Under the pieces are notes generated by a model. The model searched no databases. It was not told the origin of the DNA and saw nothing but the letters and a program-made list of their open reading frames with translations. A stretch of 37,336 nt of DNA from Terriglobales bacterium (GTDB lineage Bacteria > Acidobacteriota > Terriglobia > Terriglobales > Acidobacteriaceae): contig DASPRM010000154.1 of assembly GCA_035624455.1 (NCBI GenBank), positions 1 to 37,336 of the forward strand. Direction: 5' to 3'. Positions 10,875-19,503 of this stretch are shown here, piece by piece. A program made the translations under genes and the position numbers. Every line of letters starts with the position of its first letter. Position 1 is the first letter of the stretch.

Positions 10875-13640
10875 ATGACGGTAATGGGTAGGGGCGCATC
10901 GACGAAATGGTACGAAGCACAGCCGGGAGACGGCCTCGCCGAGTCAATCCGCCTGGCCGAGGATAGTCGTCGTGAGAAGAACTGGAAGCGGTGGGGACCG
11001 TATCTTCCGGAACGCCAGTGGGGCACGGTGCGCGAAGATTACTCCGCTAACGGTGACTCCTGGAACTATTTTCCTCACGAGCACGCGCGCAGCCGCGCTT
11101 ACCGCTGGGGCGAAGATGGGCTCTTAGGATGGTGCGACCGCGAGTGCCGCCTCTGTTTCGCCGTCGCTCTTTGGAATGGCAAGGATCCCATCCTCAAGGA
11201 ACGCCTGTTCGGCCTGACTAACAGCGAGGGTAACCACGGTGAGGATGTCAAGGAATGTTATTTCTACCTTGATGGAACTCCTACCCACTCGTACCAGAAG
11301 GCGCTTTATAAATATCCGCAGGCCGAGTTTCCTTACGCCCGATTGGTCGCGGAGAACCATAACCGCGGTTCCCAGGATCCGGAGTTCGAGCTACTGGATA
11401 CCGGCATCTTCGATGAAAACCGCTATTTCGATGTTTTCGTCGAATATGCCAAAGGCGGACCAGACGATACTCTCATCCGCATTACTGCCTGCAATCGCGG
11501 ACCTGAGCCAGCCGTCCTTCACCTGCTACCCACTCTATGGTTCCGCAACGTGTGGTCATGGGGTCGTGCGGGTGAGGATTTCCAAGGCCAACCCCGCCTT
11601 CGCTGCCTGAGCCTCAACACTCTCGAAGCTGAGCACGCGTCGCTCGGGCGCATGTTACTGGTCGCCGGCCCGGGTTTTTCGGGCCATGATCCAGTCCTCC
11701 TTTTTACGGATAACGAAACCAATCTCGCCAGGCTTTTTGGCGCCCCGAATCCCACTCCATTTGTGAAGGATGCATTCCACGAATATGTCATCCGAGGGCA
11801 CCACGAACTCGTGAACCACGAAGGCTGGGGTACGAAAGCTGCTGTTCACTACCACGGCGAGGTCCCCCCGGGCGCCGAGTTCCGTGTCGATCTGCGCCTC
11901 TACTTCGCAGACCAAGGGCCGATGCAGCCTTTAGGCCAGCCTTTCGATGAGATGTTCGATCTTCGTATTCGTGAGGCCGACGAGTTCTACGCTGCCAAGC
12001 TTGTCAACACCAGCGCTGGCGAGAGTGCGCGCGTCGCTCGCCAGGCTTATGCCGGCCTGTTGTGGTCCAAGCAGTTCTACGAATATGTTATTTCTGACTG
12101 GCTGGCCGGCGACCCCAAGCAACCGGCGCCTCCTGCCGAACCCAGCCAACGTCGAAACAGTCGATGGCAGCACCTGCACTGTCGCGATGTCCTTTCGGTT
12201 CCGGATAAGTGGGAATTCCCTTGGTTTGCTGCGTGGGACCTGGCCTTTCATCTGGTGACCCTGGCGGAGATAGATCTTGAACTGGCCAAGCAACAGGCGA
12301 TCTTGTTCCTGCGCGAGTGGTACATGCATCCAAACGGGCAACTTCCTGCCTACGAGTACGCGTTTGACGATGTCAATCCACCAGTCCACGCGTGGGCCTG
12401 CTGGCGGATTTATAAGATGACTGGCTCTGGCCAGCAACGCGATCATCTCTTTCTTGAGCGCGCTCTACAGAAGCTCCTGCTTAACTTCACCTGGTGGGTC
12501 AACTGTGAAGACCATACAGGAAAGAGTCTTTTCTCCGGTGGCTTTCTCGGGCTGGATAACATCGGCATCTTTGACCGCTCCGCGGCTCTACCGCCAGGTG
12601 TCACTTATGCCCAGGCCGACGGCACCGCATGGATGGCCTTCTACTGCCTCACCATGCTCGCCATGTCGCTCGAATTGGCACTTCACAATCCAGCGTACGA
12701 GGACATTGCTTCCAAGTTCTTCGAACACTTTGTCGCCATCGCTGATGCTACAAACAATTTTCGCGGGACCGGGCTGTGGGACGCAGCGGATGGCTTCTAC
12801 TACGACGGCCTCGACATTGGCGGCCAGGGGCTGCGAATTCGGGCCCGTTCCATGGTCGGTCTGGTTCCGCTTTTCGCCGTTGCGGTTCTGGACGACAGAG
12901 TCATCGACCAGTTGAGCGGCTTCAAGCAGCGCCTGAACTGGTTCCTCAAGAACCGGCCCGATCTCGGAGACCAGATCGCCTATGCGACACCTGGAGAAGA
13001 CCACGGCCGGGGGCGCAGATTGCTCGCCATTCCGTCGCGCCAACGGCTGGAACGCGTGCTGCAATACGTCTTCGACGAGCACGAATTCCTGTCGCCTTAT
13101 GGAATCAGGTCTCTTTCGGCGGTTCATCGCGAGCATCCCTTGATCATGCACACTGCCAACGCCGAGCTCCGCGTTGATTACACTCCGGGAGAATCCACCA
13201 CTTCTATTTTTGGTGGCAACTCGAATTGGCGCGGCCCGGTGTGGTTTCCAGTCAACTATCTGCTGGTCGAAGCCCTTCAACGGTACCACCATTTTTATGG
13301 TGACAGTCTTACTGTGGAAGTCCCTGCCGGCTCCGGCATCCGAATGAATCTCGCTCAAGCTGCGTCCGAGCTTTCCGGGCGCCTGGTTCAGCTCTTCCTT
13401 CCCGACCGCCACGGCTATCGCCCATGCCACGGCGGGCAGGCGCGCTTTGCCACCGACCCGCATTGGCGCGACCTCATCCTCTTCAATGAATACTTCCACG
13501 GAGACACCGGCCGGGGATGCGGTGCCAGCCACCAGACCGGGTGGACCGCGTTGGTCGCCCGGCTTCTCCGGGAATTCGGTTCTGGTCGCTCGCTCTCAGT
13601 TGCTGAAGCGATGCAATCTGCTATGGCAGGGGCAACCTGA
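10875..13640 (+). CDS. MGH1-type / GH63-like glycoside hydrolase (glucosidase)
   Basis: The 921-residue protein resembles the glucosidase/mannosylglycerate-hydrolase group with an (alpha/alpha)6 barrel in its C-terminal half. Visible blocks include the N-terminal RWGPYLPERQWGTVREDY and NYFPHEHARSRAYRWGEDG, the central KWEFPWFAAWDLAFH, GQLPAYEYAFDDVNPP, and GGNSNWRGPVWFPVNYLL with TGWTALVA near the end. No signal peptide is seen, so it should act in the cytosol on a short glucoside or storage oligosaccharide; the true substrate is unknown. Inside the operon it could release free glucose, which would suit the glucose-dehydrogenase-like SDR at the operon end. That pairing is inference. Confidence 0.85.
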   Translation: MTVMGRGASTKWYEAQPGDGLAESIRLAEDSRREKNWKRWGPYLPERQWGTVREDYSANGDSWNYFPHEHARSRAYRWGEDGLLGWCDRECRLCFAVALWNGKDPILKERLFGLTNSEGNHGEDVKECYFYLDGTPTHSYQKALYKYPQAEFPYARLVAENHNRGSQDPEFELLDTGIFDENRYFDVFVEYAKGGPDDTLIRITACNRGPEPAVLHLLPTLWFRNVWSWGRAGEDFQGQPRLRCLSLNTLEAEHASLGRMLLVAGPGFSGHDPVLLFTDNETNLARLFGAPNPTPFVKDAFHEYVIRGHHELVNHEGWGTKAAVHYHGEVPPGAEFRVDLRLYFADQGPMQPLGQPFDEMFDLRIREADEFYAAKLVNTSAGESARVARQAYAGLLWSKQFYEYVISDWLAGDPKQPAPPAEPSQRRNSRWQHLHCRDVLSVPDKWEFPWFAAWDLAFHLVTLAEIDLELAKQQAILFLREWYMHPNGQLPAYEYAFDDVNPPVHAWACWRIYKMTGSGQQRDHLFLERALQKLLLNFTWWVNCEDHTGKSLFSGGFLGLDNIGIFDRSAALPPGVTYAQADGTAWMAFYCLTMLAMSLELALHNPAYEDIASKFFEHFVAIADATNNFRGTGLWDAADGFYYDGLDIGGQGLRIRARSMVGLVPLFAVAVLDDRVIDQLSGFKQRLNWFLKNRPDLGDQIAYATPGEDHGRGRRLLAIPSRQRLERVLQYVFDEHEFLSPYGIRSLSAVHREHPLIMHTANAELRVDYTPGESTTSIFGGNSNWRGPVWFPVNYLLVEALQRYHHFYGDSLTVEVPAGSGIRMNLAQAASELSGRLVQLFLPDRHGYRPCHGGQARFATDPHWRDLILFNEYFHGDTGRGCGASHQTGWTALVARLLREFGSGRSLSVAEAMQSAMAGAT

Positions 13641-13671
13641 AGATCGGTGAACATATGCCAAGGAGGCAGTC

Positions 13672-15759
13672 ATGAGTACCGCGCTAGCCATTGTTGACAA
13701 TTTGAGCCCTGCACAGCTCGATCAGCTATGCGTCAACACGATTCGCACGCTCTCAATGGATGCTGTGCAGCAGGCCAACTCGGGACATCCCGGCACGCCC
13801 ATGGCACTTGCGCCGCTCGTATATACGATCTGGAATCGCGTTCTCCGCTTCGATCCACAGAATCCGATCTGGCCCAACCGTGATCGTTTCGTACTGTCAA
13901 ATGGTCATGCGTCGATGTTGCTGTGGTCTGTTCTCCATCTCACTGATGTCCAGGCTCTCAATGAGAACTATGAGACGGTGGGCAAGGCTTCGGTTACGCT
14001 CGACGATATCCGTCGTTTCCGCCAGCTTGACAGCAAGGCTCCGGGCCACCCCGAATACCATTGGGTGTCCGGTGTGGAGACCACGACCGGTCCCCTCGGT
14101 CAGGGTGTAGCCACAAGCGTTGGCATGGCGATCGCAGAGAAGTGGCTCGCCCAGCACTTCAACCGCCCAGGCTTTGAGATCTTCGACTACAACATTTATG
14201 CCGTTTGCGGCGATGGCTGCTTGATGGAGGGCGTTTCGTCAGAAGCTGCATCGCTGGCCGGGCACCTCGGCCTCGACAATCTCTGCTGGGTCTACGATAA
14301 CAATCACATCACGATCGAAGGCAGCACGCGCCTGGCGTTCACTGAGGACGTGGAGACACGATTCCTGGGGTACGGGTGGAACGTCCTGCGCGTCGGCGAT
14401 GCCAATGATCTCGAGCGCATTGAAAACGCCCTCGGCATTTTCCGGAAGACGAAGGGTCGTCCGACATTCATTGTTCTGGACAGCCATATCGGGTACGGTG
14501 CGCCACACAAGCAGGACACTGCCGCTGCTCACGGAGAGCCGCTGGGAGATGAGGAGATCCGGCTGGCCAAACGCAGCTACGGGTGGCCCGAGCAGGCAAA
14601 GTTTTTCGTTCCCGAAGGAGTGTACGAGCACTTCGCAGCAGGCATTGGCACCCGCGGCGCCGATACCCGGCGCCAGTGGCTGCAGCTTTTCGACGCCTAC
14701 CGGGCGAAGTACCCTGACCTGGCCACAGAAATCGACCTGCTGCAGCGGCGCGAGCTTCCAGCAGGGTGGGATCGTAACCTTCCTGTATTTCCGGCCGACC
14801 CGAAAGGACTTGCGGGCCGGGATGCCTCGAGCAAGGTGTTAAACGTACTTGCACAGAACATACCGTGGTTTCTGGGTGGGTCCGCGGATCTCGGTCCATC
14901 GAACAAGACCACCCTTACCTTCCCTGGCGCGGGGGACTTTCAAGCCGACAGTCCGGCAGGGAAAAACCTGCACTTCGGTATTCGCGAGCACGCGATGGCG
15001 GCCATCGTCAACGGACTCTCGCTATCGAAGCTTCGGGCTTTTGGGGCGACTTTCTTCATATTCAGCGATTACGCCCGGCCGGCGATCCGGTTAGCCGCGC
15101 TCATGGAGTTGCCCTCTCTTTTCGTCTTCACCCATGACGCGATGGGTGATGGCGAGGACGGTCCTACCCACCAACCGGTCGAGCAGCTTGCATCCTTGCG
15201 TGCGATTCCGGGGCTGGTCACCTTGCGCCCCGGCGATGCTAACGAGGTAGTAGAGGCATACCGCTATGTCATTCAACTGCGCCATCAGCCCGCGGTACTG
15301 GCGCTGTCGCGGCAACCCCTGCCCACACTCGATCGCAGTAAATATGCGCCCGCATCAGGCGTCGCGCTGGGGGCCTATGTGCTCGCAGATTGCCCCGGCG
15401 GAAACCCCGAGGTGATCATTATCGCTTCGGGCAGCGAGGTCAGTCTTGCAGTGCAGGCCCACGAGAATCTGCTCGCCGAAGGCATTCGTTCACGCGTGGT
15501 ATCGATGCCCTCATGGGACATTTTCGAACACCAACCCCAAGCCTACCGGGAAAGCGTGTTGCCACCGAATGTCACAGCGCGCGTGGCCGTGGAGCAGGCG
15601 TCCACCTTCGGCTGGGAACGATACGTTGGCAACTCTGGTCGTGTGATTGGCATGCACACCTTCGGAGCTTCGGCGCCGCTCAAGGAATTACAAAGGAAGT
15701 TCGGGTTTGAGCCGGAACATGTGGTTGGTGCTGCCAAAGAGCAACTGGCAAGGAAGTAA
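13672..15759 (+). CDS. tkt: Transketolase
   Basis: The 695-residue thiamine-diphosphate enzyme moves two-carbon units between sugar phosphates. It shows [35 protein letters not shown], the GDG...N-type cofactor site as [15 protein letters not shown], and the C-terminal [11 protein letters not shown] and [18 protein letters not shown]. Length and domain order are those of a single-chain bacterial transketolase. The start has AAGGAGG eight bases upstream and lies 31 bp after the glucosidase gene. With tal, pgi and the aldolase it completes a reversible sugar-phosphate interconversion set. Confidence 0.97.
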   Translation: MSTALAIVDNLSPAQLDQLCVNTIRTLSMDAVQQANSGHPGTPMALAPLVYTIWNRVLRFDPQNPIWPNRDRFVLSNGHASMLLWSVLHLTDVQALNENYETVGKASVTLDDIRRFRQLDSKAPGHPEYHWVSGVETTTGPLGQGVATSVGMAIAEKWLAQHFNRPGFEIFDYNIYAVCGDGCLMEGVSSEAASLAGHLGLDNLCWVYDNNHITIEGSTRLAFTEDVETRFLGYGWNVLRVGDANDLERIENALGIFRKTKGRPTFIVLDSHIGYGAPHKQDTAAAHGEPLGDEEIRLAKRSYGWPEQAKFFVPEGVYEHFAAGIGTRGADTRRQWLQLFDAYRAKYPDLATEIDLLQRRELPAGWDRNLPVFPADPKGLAGRDASSKVLNVLAQNIPWFLGGSADLGPSNKTTLTFPGAGDFQADSPAGKNLHFGIREHAMAAIVNGLSLSKLRAFGATFFIFSDYARPAIRLAALMELPSLFVFTHDAMGDGEDGPTHQPVEQLASLRAIPGLVTLRPGDANEVVEAYRYVIQLRHQPAVLALSRQPLPTLDRSKYAPASGVALGAYVLADCPGGNPEVIIIASGSEVSLAVQAHENLLAEGIRSRVVSMPSWDIFEHQPQAYRESVLPPNVTARVAVEQASTFGWERYVGNSGRVIGMHTFGASAPLKELQRKFGFEPEHVVGAAKEQLARK

Positions 15760-15827
15760 GCGCGCGCGGTGTGTCCAACACCGCTGGCGCCGAAGGTTGC
15801 GTAAGCGCGGTAGAGGAGGTTGCGACT

Positions 15828-17873
15828 ATGGGAGAGGCTAGAGTCATCATCGTAGGCGGGGGTTTCGCAGGCTTGACTCTGGCGGAGAACCTCAATCGTC
15901 GGGTTGGGCGTGAGGTCGAAGTGGTAGTCATCAGCAGTGAAAACCACATGGTCTTTACTCCGCTGCTTGCGGAGGTGGCAGGCCGCTCTCTTTCCGGGCT
16001 CGACGTGGTAGTGCCAGGCCGGCAGGTGGCTCCCCGGGCCAACTGGTTAACGGCCACCGTAACCAGCGTCGATCTGAAGAATAACGAGGTCGAGTACATC
16101 CGCCCGGATGGCAAGAGTTCGAGGCTCTCCTACGCTCACCTGGTCCTCGCCTGTGGCTCAGACGTAAATCTCGACATTATTCCCGGCATGGCGGCTCATG
16201 CTTACACGCTCAGGACAGTGAGCGACGGTATGGTTTTGGGCAACGAAGTCATCGCGCGTTTTGAGCAGGCAGCAGTGGAACCCGAAGACGCCGAGAGACA
16301 ACGACTGCTCACGATTGTGGTGGTCGGCGGGGGCTTCACGGGAGTGGAAGCGGCGGGTCATCTGTTCGACCTGATGCGCAATGTCAAGTCCTATTATCCG
16401 GATTTGCGCCACATTGAGCCACGGATGGTGCTTGTGCAACGCGGGGCGCGAATTGTCCCAGAATTTCAACACGATTCTCTTTCGGAGTTTGCCTTGCGAA
16501 AAGTCCGCCAAAATGGCCTCGACGTGAGACTGAATACGGACGTGAAAGAGGTTACGGCGCGATATGTCACGTTGGGGACAGGAGAGCGGATAGAAGCGGG
16601 CCTAACCATTTGCGCAGTGGGGACGACGCCGGTCGCCCTCATCAAGAAAATCGGCCTTCCGCTGGAGCGGGGCAGGTTGAAGACCGAGCCCGACATGCGG
16701 GTAACCGGCACGGGCAACGTGTGGGCGTTTGGCGACTGTGCGGCGGTTCCCAATGCGTGGAATGCACAGATCTCTCCCCCTACAGCGCAATTTGCACTGC
16801 GCCAAGCGAAGCAACTGGCCGCCAACCTGGTTCGGGTCCAACGCAGAGGGGCAACGAGGCCGTTCCACTTCCGCCCGCAAGGGCTATTGGCTACTATCGG
16901 CCACCATAACGGAGTGGCTGAAGTCTATGGGCTGAAATTCTCCGGTCTGGTCGCCTGGTTGTTGTGGAGAACCGTGTACCTGATGAAGATTCCCACATTG
17001 AGCCGCAAGCTCAACGTGGTCTTGGATTGGACCTGGGGTCTGTTTTTCAAGCCCAACATCGTGCAAGTGCCGGTAATGCAACAGCAGCGATTCAAGCAGG
17101 TCCACTATGCCGCAGGCGATTTTGTTTTTCGCAAAGGTGACCCGGGCACGGCCTTTTTTGTGGTCAAAGCCGGCAGTGCCGGGCTTTACATGGATGAGGC
17201 TGCCGGAACTCCTCTTGTCACCTGGACTAAGGGAGACCATTTCGGGGAGATGGCGTTTCTTGAAGGCGTGGACCACCCCACACAGCCAGCGTCGGTCAAA
17301 GCGGAAACGCCATTGGACTTGGTTGTTCTCGACCGCGCGGATTTCACCGACCTCGCTGAGTCTCTTGGAGCGCTGCAGAAAGACCTGGAGGAGTCGTTGT
17401 TCGCCAGCCGGGCCTACGGACGGTTCACAACCATGGTGGCCAGCAACCCCGCCCTGGGGGCTCTCACTGTTGCCGACGTCATGACTAGTTCCGTTCAGAC
17501 CTTGCCGCTCGAGCTCCCATTGGCCAAGACCGTGGAGAAATTTCAGGGCGGGGAGGCAGCATTCCCAGTGACAGAAGGTGAAATCTTGAAGGGATACTGC
17601 AGCCGCCGGGAGCTTTTCCGCGCGCTGGGCCGAGGTTTACCCTTTGACACGCCAGTTCGCGATTTCATGCGGCAAGCACCACCCAATGTCAGGGAAACCG
17701 ACGCCGTGCTTGCCGCATTCGCAGAGTTTCTCCGCAGCAACATGGACATCATGCCGGTAGTCGCAGCCGATGGCAGCGCCAGAGTTGTGGGGATCTTCAG
17801 TGGCCTCGATGCCGCTCGTAGGGTGGCGGAAATCGCGGGCCACGGGTTGGGGTCTCGTTCTTCTGCGGCGTGA
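15828..17873 (+). CDS. Type II NADH dehydrogenase fused to cNMP-binding and tandem CBS domains
   Basis: This 681-residue fusion begins with a complete NDH-2 module (about 1-410): FAD-binding VGGGFAGL, second Rossmann [13 protein letters not shown], the FGDCAAV flavin motif, and the membrane-associating segment [22 protein letters not shown]. Next comes a cyclic-nucleotide-binding-like beta barrel (about 415-530, [32 protein letters not shown]) and two CBS motifs (about 550-675, [17 protein letters not shown] and [10 protein letters not shown]). Ordinary NDH-2 proteins have about 400-450 residues. The enzyme should oxidise NADH and reduce quinone without pumping protons. The extra domains suggest control by a nucleotide or adenylate charge (inference). 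The ATG at 15828 has GAGGAGG upstream and is preferred over the GTG at 15771. Confidence 0.9.
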   Translation: MGEARVIIVGGGFAGLTLAENLNRRVGREVEVVVISSENHMVFTPLLAEVAGRSLSGLDVVVPGRQVAPRANWLTATVTSVDLKNNEVEYIRPDGKSSRLSYAHLVLACGSDVNLDIIPGMAAHAYTLRTVSDGMVLGNEVIARFEQAAVEPEDAERQRLLTIVVVGGGFTGVEAAGHLFDLMRNVKSYYPDLRHIEPRMVLVQRGARIVPEFQHDSLSEFALRKVRQNGLDVRLNTDVKEVTARYVTLGTGERIEAGLTICAVGTTPVALIKKIGLPLERGRLKTEPDMRVTGTGNVWAFGDCAAVPNAWNAQISPPTAQFALRQAKQLAANLVRVQRRGATRPFHFRPQGLLATIGHHNGVAEVYGLKFSGLVAWLLWRTVYLMKIPTLSRKLNVVLDWTWGLFFKPNIVQVPVMQQQRFKQVHYAAGDFVFRKGDPGTAFFVVKAGSAGLYMDEAAGTPLVTWTKGDHFGEMAFLEGVDHPTQPASVKAETPLDLVVLDRADFTDLAESLGALQKDLEESLFASRAYGRFTTMVASNPALGALTVADVMTSSVQTLPLELPLAKTVEKFQGGEAAFPVTEGEILKGYCSRRELFRALGRGLPFDTPVRDFMRQAPPNVRETDAVLAAFAEFLRSNMDIMPVVAADGSARVVGIFSGLDAARRVAEIAGHGLGSRSSAA

Positions 17874-17949
17874 ATCGCAGCTGCCATCGGCGGACACCTG
17901 GAAAGGCGGCCCGCGTAGAGCCGCATAGCACGCGAACCAGGAGGAACCA

Positions 17950-18774
17950 GTGAGCGCAACACAAACATTACCAAGACCCGTCGCAACTGACCGACTGGCA
18001 GGCAAGGTTGCCATCATCACCGGCGGTGACCAGGGGATCGGGCGTGCCATCGTGCTGCGCTTAGCGGCTGAAGGCGCCGACATCGCTTTCTGTTATCGCA
18101 GTAATCGCAGTGGCGCCGAAGAAGTCATCACCGCTATCACCGGCGATGCTGGCGGAGCGGCGCCCGGACGCAAACTGCTGGCGTTGCAGGCTGATGTCAG
18201 TGACACCGCGCAAATACAGAACTTCGTTGCTACGGTCCTCGAGCGCTTCGGAACGGCCGATATCCTGGTGAACAACGCCGGCCTGGAACGACGTGCCGAC
18301 TTCTGGGACGTGACGGAGCAGGACTATGACCTGGTGCTCAACGTGAACCTTAAAGGGGTATTCTTCACGACGCAAGCGGTGGTGCGGCATTGGATGGCCG
18401 CGAGGAAGCCGGGGAAGATCATCAATATCAGTTCAGTACACGAAGAGTTGCCGTTTCCGCATTTCGCAACCTACTGCGCGAGCAAGGGCGGGCTGAAAAT
18501 GCTGACCCGCGATCTGGCAATCGAGCTGGCGCCATACGGCATTACGATCAACAACATTGCACCCGGTGCGATTGAAACGCCGATCAACAGGGCGCTGCTA
18601 AACGATCCGGCGAAGCTGAAGCCGCTGCTCGAAAATATTCCGCTGAAGCGGCTCGGGAGTCCCGGAGACGTGGCTGGCGTCGCTGCGTTCTTGGCTTCCT
18701 CCGACTCGGATTACATGACCGGCACGACGCTTGTTGTCGATGGCGGGCTGCTCTGGTCATACGAGGAGCAGTGA
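17950..18774 (+). CDS. SDR-family oxidoreductase, glucose 1-dehydrogenase-like
   Basis: The 274-residue classical short-chain dehydrogenase has the cofactor motif TGGDQGIGRA, NNAG (structural), an active-site Ser in ISSV, the YCASK Tyr-Lys pair, and the C-terminal DYMTGTTLVVDGGLLW. It most resembles the glucose 1-dehydrogenase branch of the family, which oxidises free glucose to gluconolactone with NAD(P), but close relatives act on other alcohols and sugars. The start is GTG with AGGAGG upstream. It is the last gene of unit 2, 76 bp after the NDH-2 fusion, which could reoxidise its NADH. Confidence 0.82.
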   Translation: MSATQTLPRPVATDRLAGKVAIITGGDQGIGRAIVLRLAAEGADIAFCYRSNRSGAEEVITAITGDAGGAAPGRKLLALQADVSDTAQIQNFVATVLERFGTADILVNNAGLERRADFWDVTEQDYDLVLNVNLKGVFFTTQAVVRHWMAARKPGKIINISSVHEELPFPHFATYCASKGGLKMLTRDLAIELAPYGITINNIAPGAIETPINRALLNDPAKLKPLLENIPLKRLGSPGDVAGVAAFLASSDSDYMTGTTLVVDGGLLWSYEEQ

Positions 18775-18879
18775 AAGGCATTTTGTGTTGCACTACACTG
18801 CCGCCGAATTGGGCGGTAGAGTTGAACTGCTGAGCGGCCCCCAAGATCGGCCGATCGAAATAAAGAAAGCTTCCGCCGC

Positions 18880-18901
18880 TGCTCACAAGCTGCTCACAAA
18901 A
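18880..18901. repeat. Tandem 11-bp repeat with UAS half-site sequence
   Basis: TGCTCACAAGC and TGCTCACAAAA lie head to tail. Both contain TGCTC, the left arm of the enhancer palindromes 118 bp downstream, but neither has a right arm. They are in the gap 18775-18997, which otherwise holds only a short GGGGC-TTC-GCCCC hairpin (18945-18957) that could mark the end of unit 2 although it lacks a T tract. Accessory activator contacts are possible but unproven. Confidence 0.35.
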
Positions 18902-18997
18902 CGTTCGACACGACTGAAGCCCAGCAAGTTCACATGCGCCCGATGGGGCTTCGCCCCGATGCCGTGAGCGTATACCAGCCGGCAATCCCGGTGCATT

Positions 18998-19031
18998 TGC
19001 TCACTAAACAGCATTTGCTCAAAACCGAGCA
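18998..19031 (+). promoter_or_regulatory. Paired enhancer sites (UAS), copy 3
   Basis: TGCTCACTAAACAGCA (18998-19013) and TGCTCAAAACCGAGCA (19016-19031) again lie 18 bp apart and 58 bp before the promoter TGG. They drive the respiratory unit. The near-identity with copies 1 and 2 in otherwise unrelated surroundings shows that the whole cassette is under constraint or was copied recently. Confidence 0.82.
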
Positions 19032-19073
19032 TCGTCGGCACGTCTAAGTACCACCTTTTCAGCTAATTCTGAG

Positions 19074-19089
19074 TGGGCATTGTCTTGCA
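19074..19089 (+). promoter_or_regulatory. Sigma-54 (-24/-12) promoter, copy 3
   Basis: TGGGCATTGTCTTGCA has GG at 19075-19076 and GC at 19087-19088. The TCAG-N6-CTGA element lies at 19059-19072. The start of transcription is expected near 19100, 21 bases before the ATG of the STAS-like gene. Confidence 0.85.
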
Positions 19090-19120
19090 TTCCCATGGCT
19101 GCACTTGGGAGTCGCAATTC

Positions 19121-19426
19121 ATGACGCTCAAGATTGAACGGGCCCGAGCGCGGATTCGATTGAGTGGAAAGTTTCGGTCCGAGCATCTGGATCAGGTCAG
19201 CGCCGAAATCGACCTCTGCGAATCACCAAAAGTTTTGGATTTGGAGGAATTGGACCTCATAGATGTGGAAGCCGTTCGCTTCCTCAACGCGTGTGAAGCG
19301 AAGGGCATCATGGTGGTGCGTTGTTCACCTTACATCAGGAAATGGATGTTGCGGGAACGAAGTCGGCCGGAGATGCAAGTACAAACGCGGAAGAGAGGGA
19401 ACGGGGCAGACGGCTTTGGAAACTGA
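19121..19426 (+). CDS. Small STAS-like protein, first gene of unit 3
   Basis: The 101-residue protein is a close paralogue of the 4569-4883 product: the same MTL start, IERARARIRLSGKFRSEHLD, VLDLEELDLIDVEAVRFL and CSPYIRKWMLRE. The two diverge in their polar C-terminal tails. The STAS phosphoacceptor serine is again replaced (DVEA). The start at 19121 is chosen because it is the shared 'ATGACGCT' start; a longer frame from 19073 would begin inside the promoter. It precedes the oxidase operon by 77 bp. A regulatory or stoichiometric partner role is possible; no enzyme activity is expected. Confidence 0.8.
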   Translation: MTLKIERARARIRLSGKFRSEHLDQVSAEIDLCESPKVLDLEELDLIDVEAVRFLNACEAKGIMVVRCSPYIRKWMLRERSRPEMQVQTRKRGNGADGFGN

Positions 19427-19503
19427 CCTTGTGGAGCAGGAGTAGAGCGGCGGGTACTTCCGCAGTGAAATTTGAGGAGAACGGAAGAAGAAGAGAAAGG
19501 TTG

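Noticed and set aside
12588-13532. A 314-codon minus-strand open frame inside the glucosidase gene
   Set aside because: It is antisense to conserved GH63-like blocks, and its translation has no family features.
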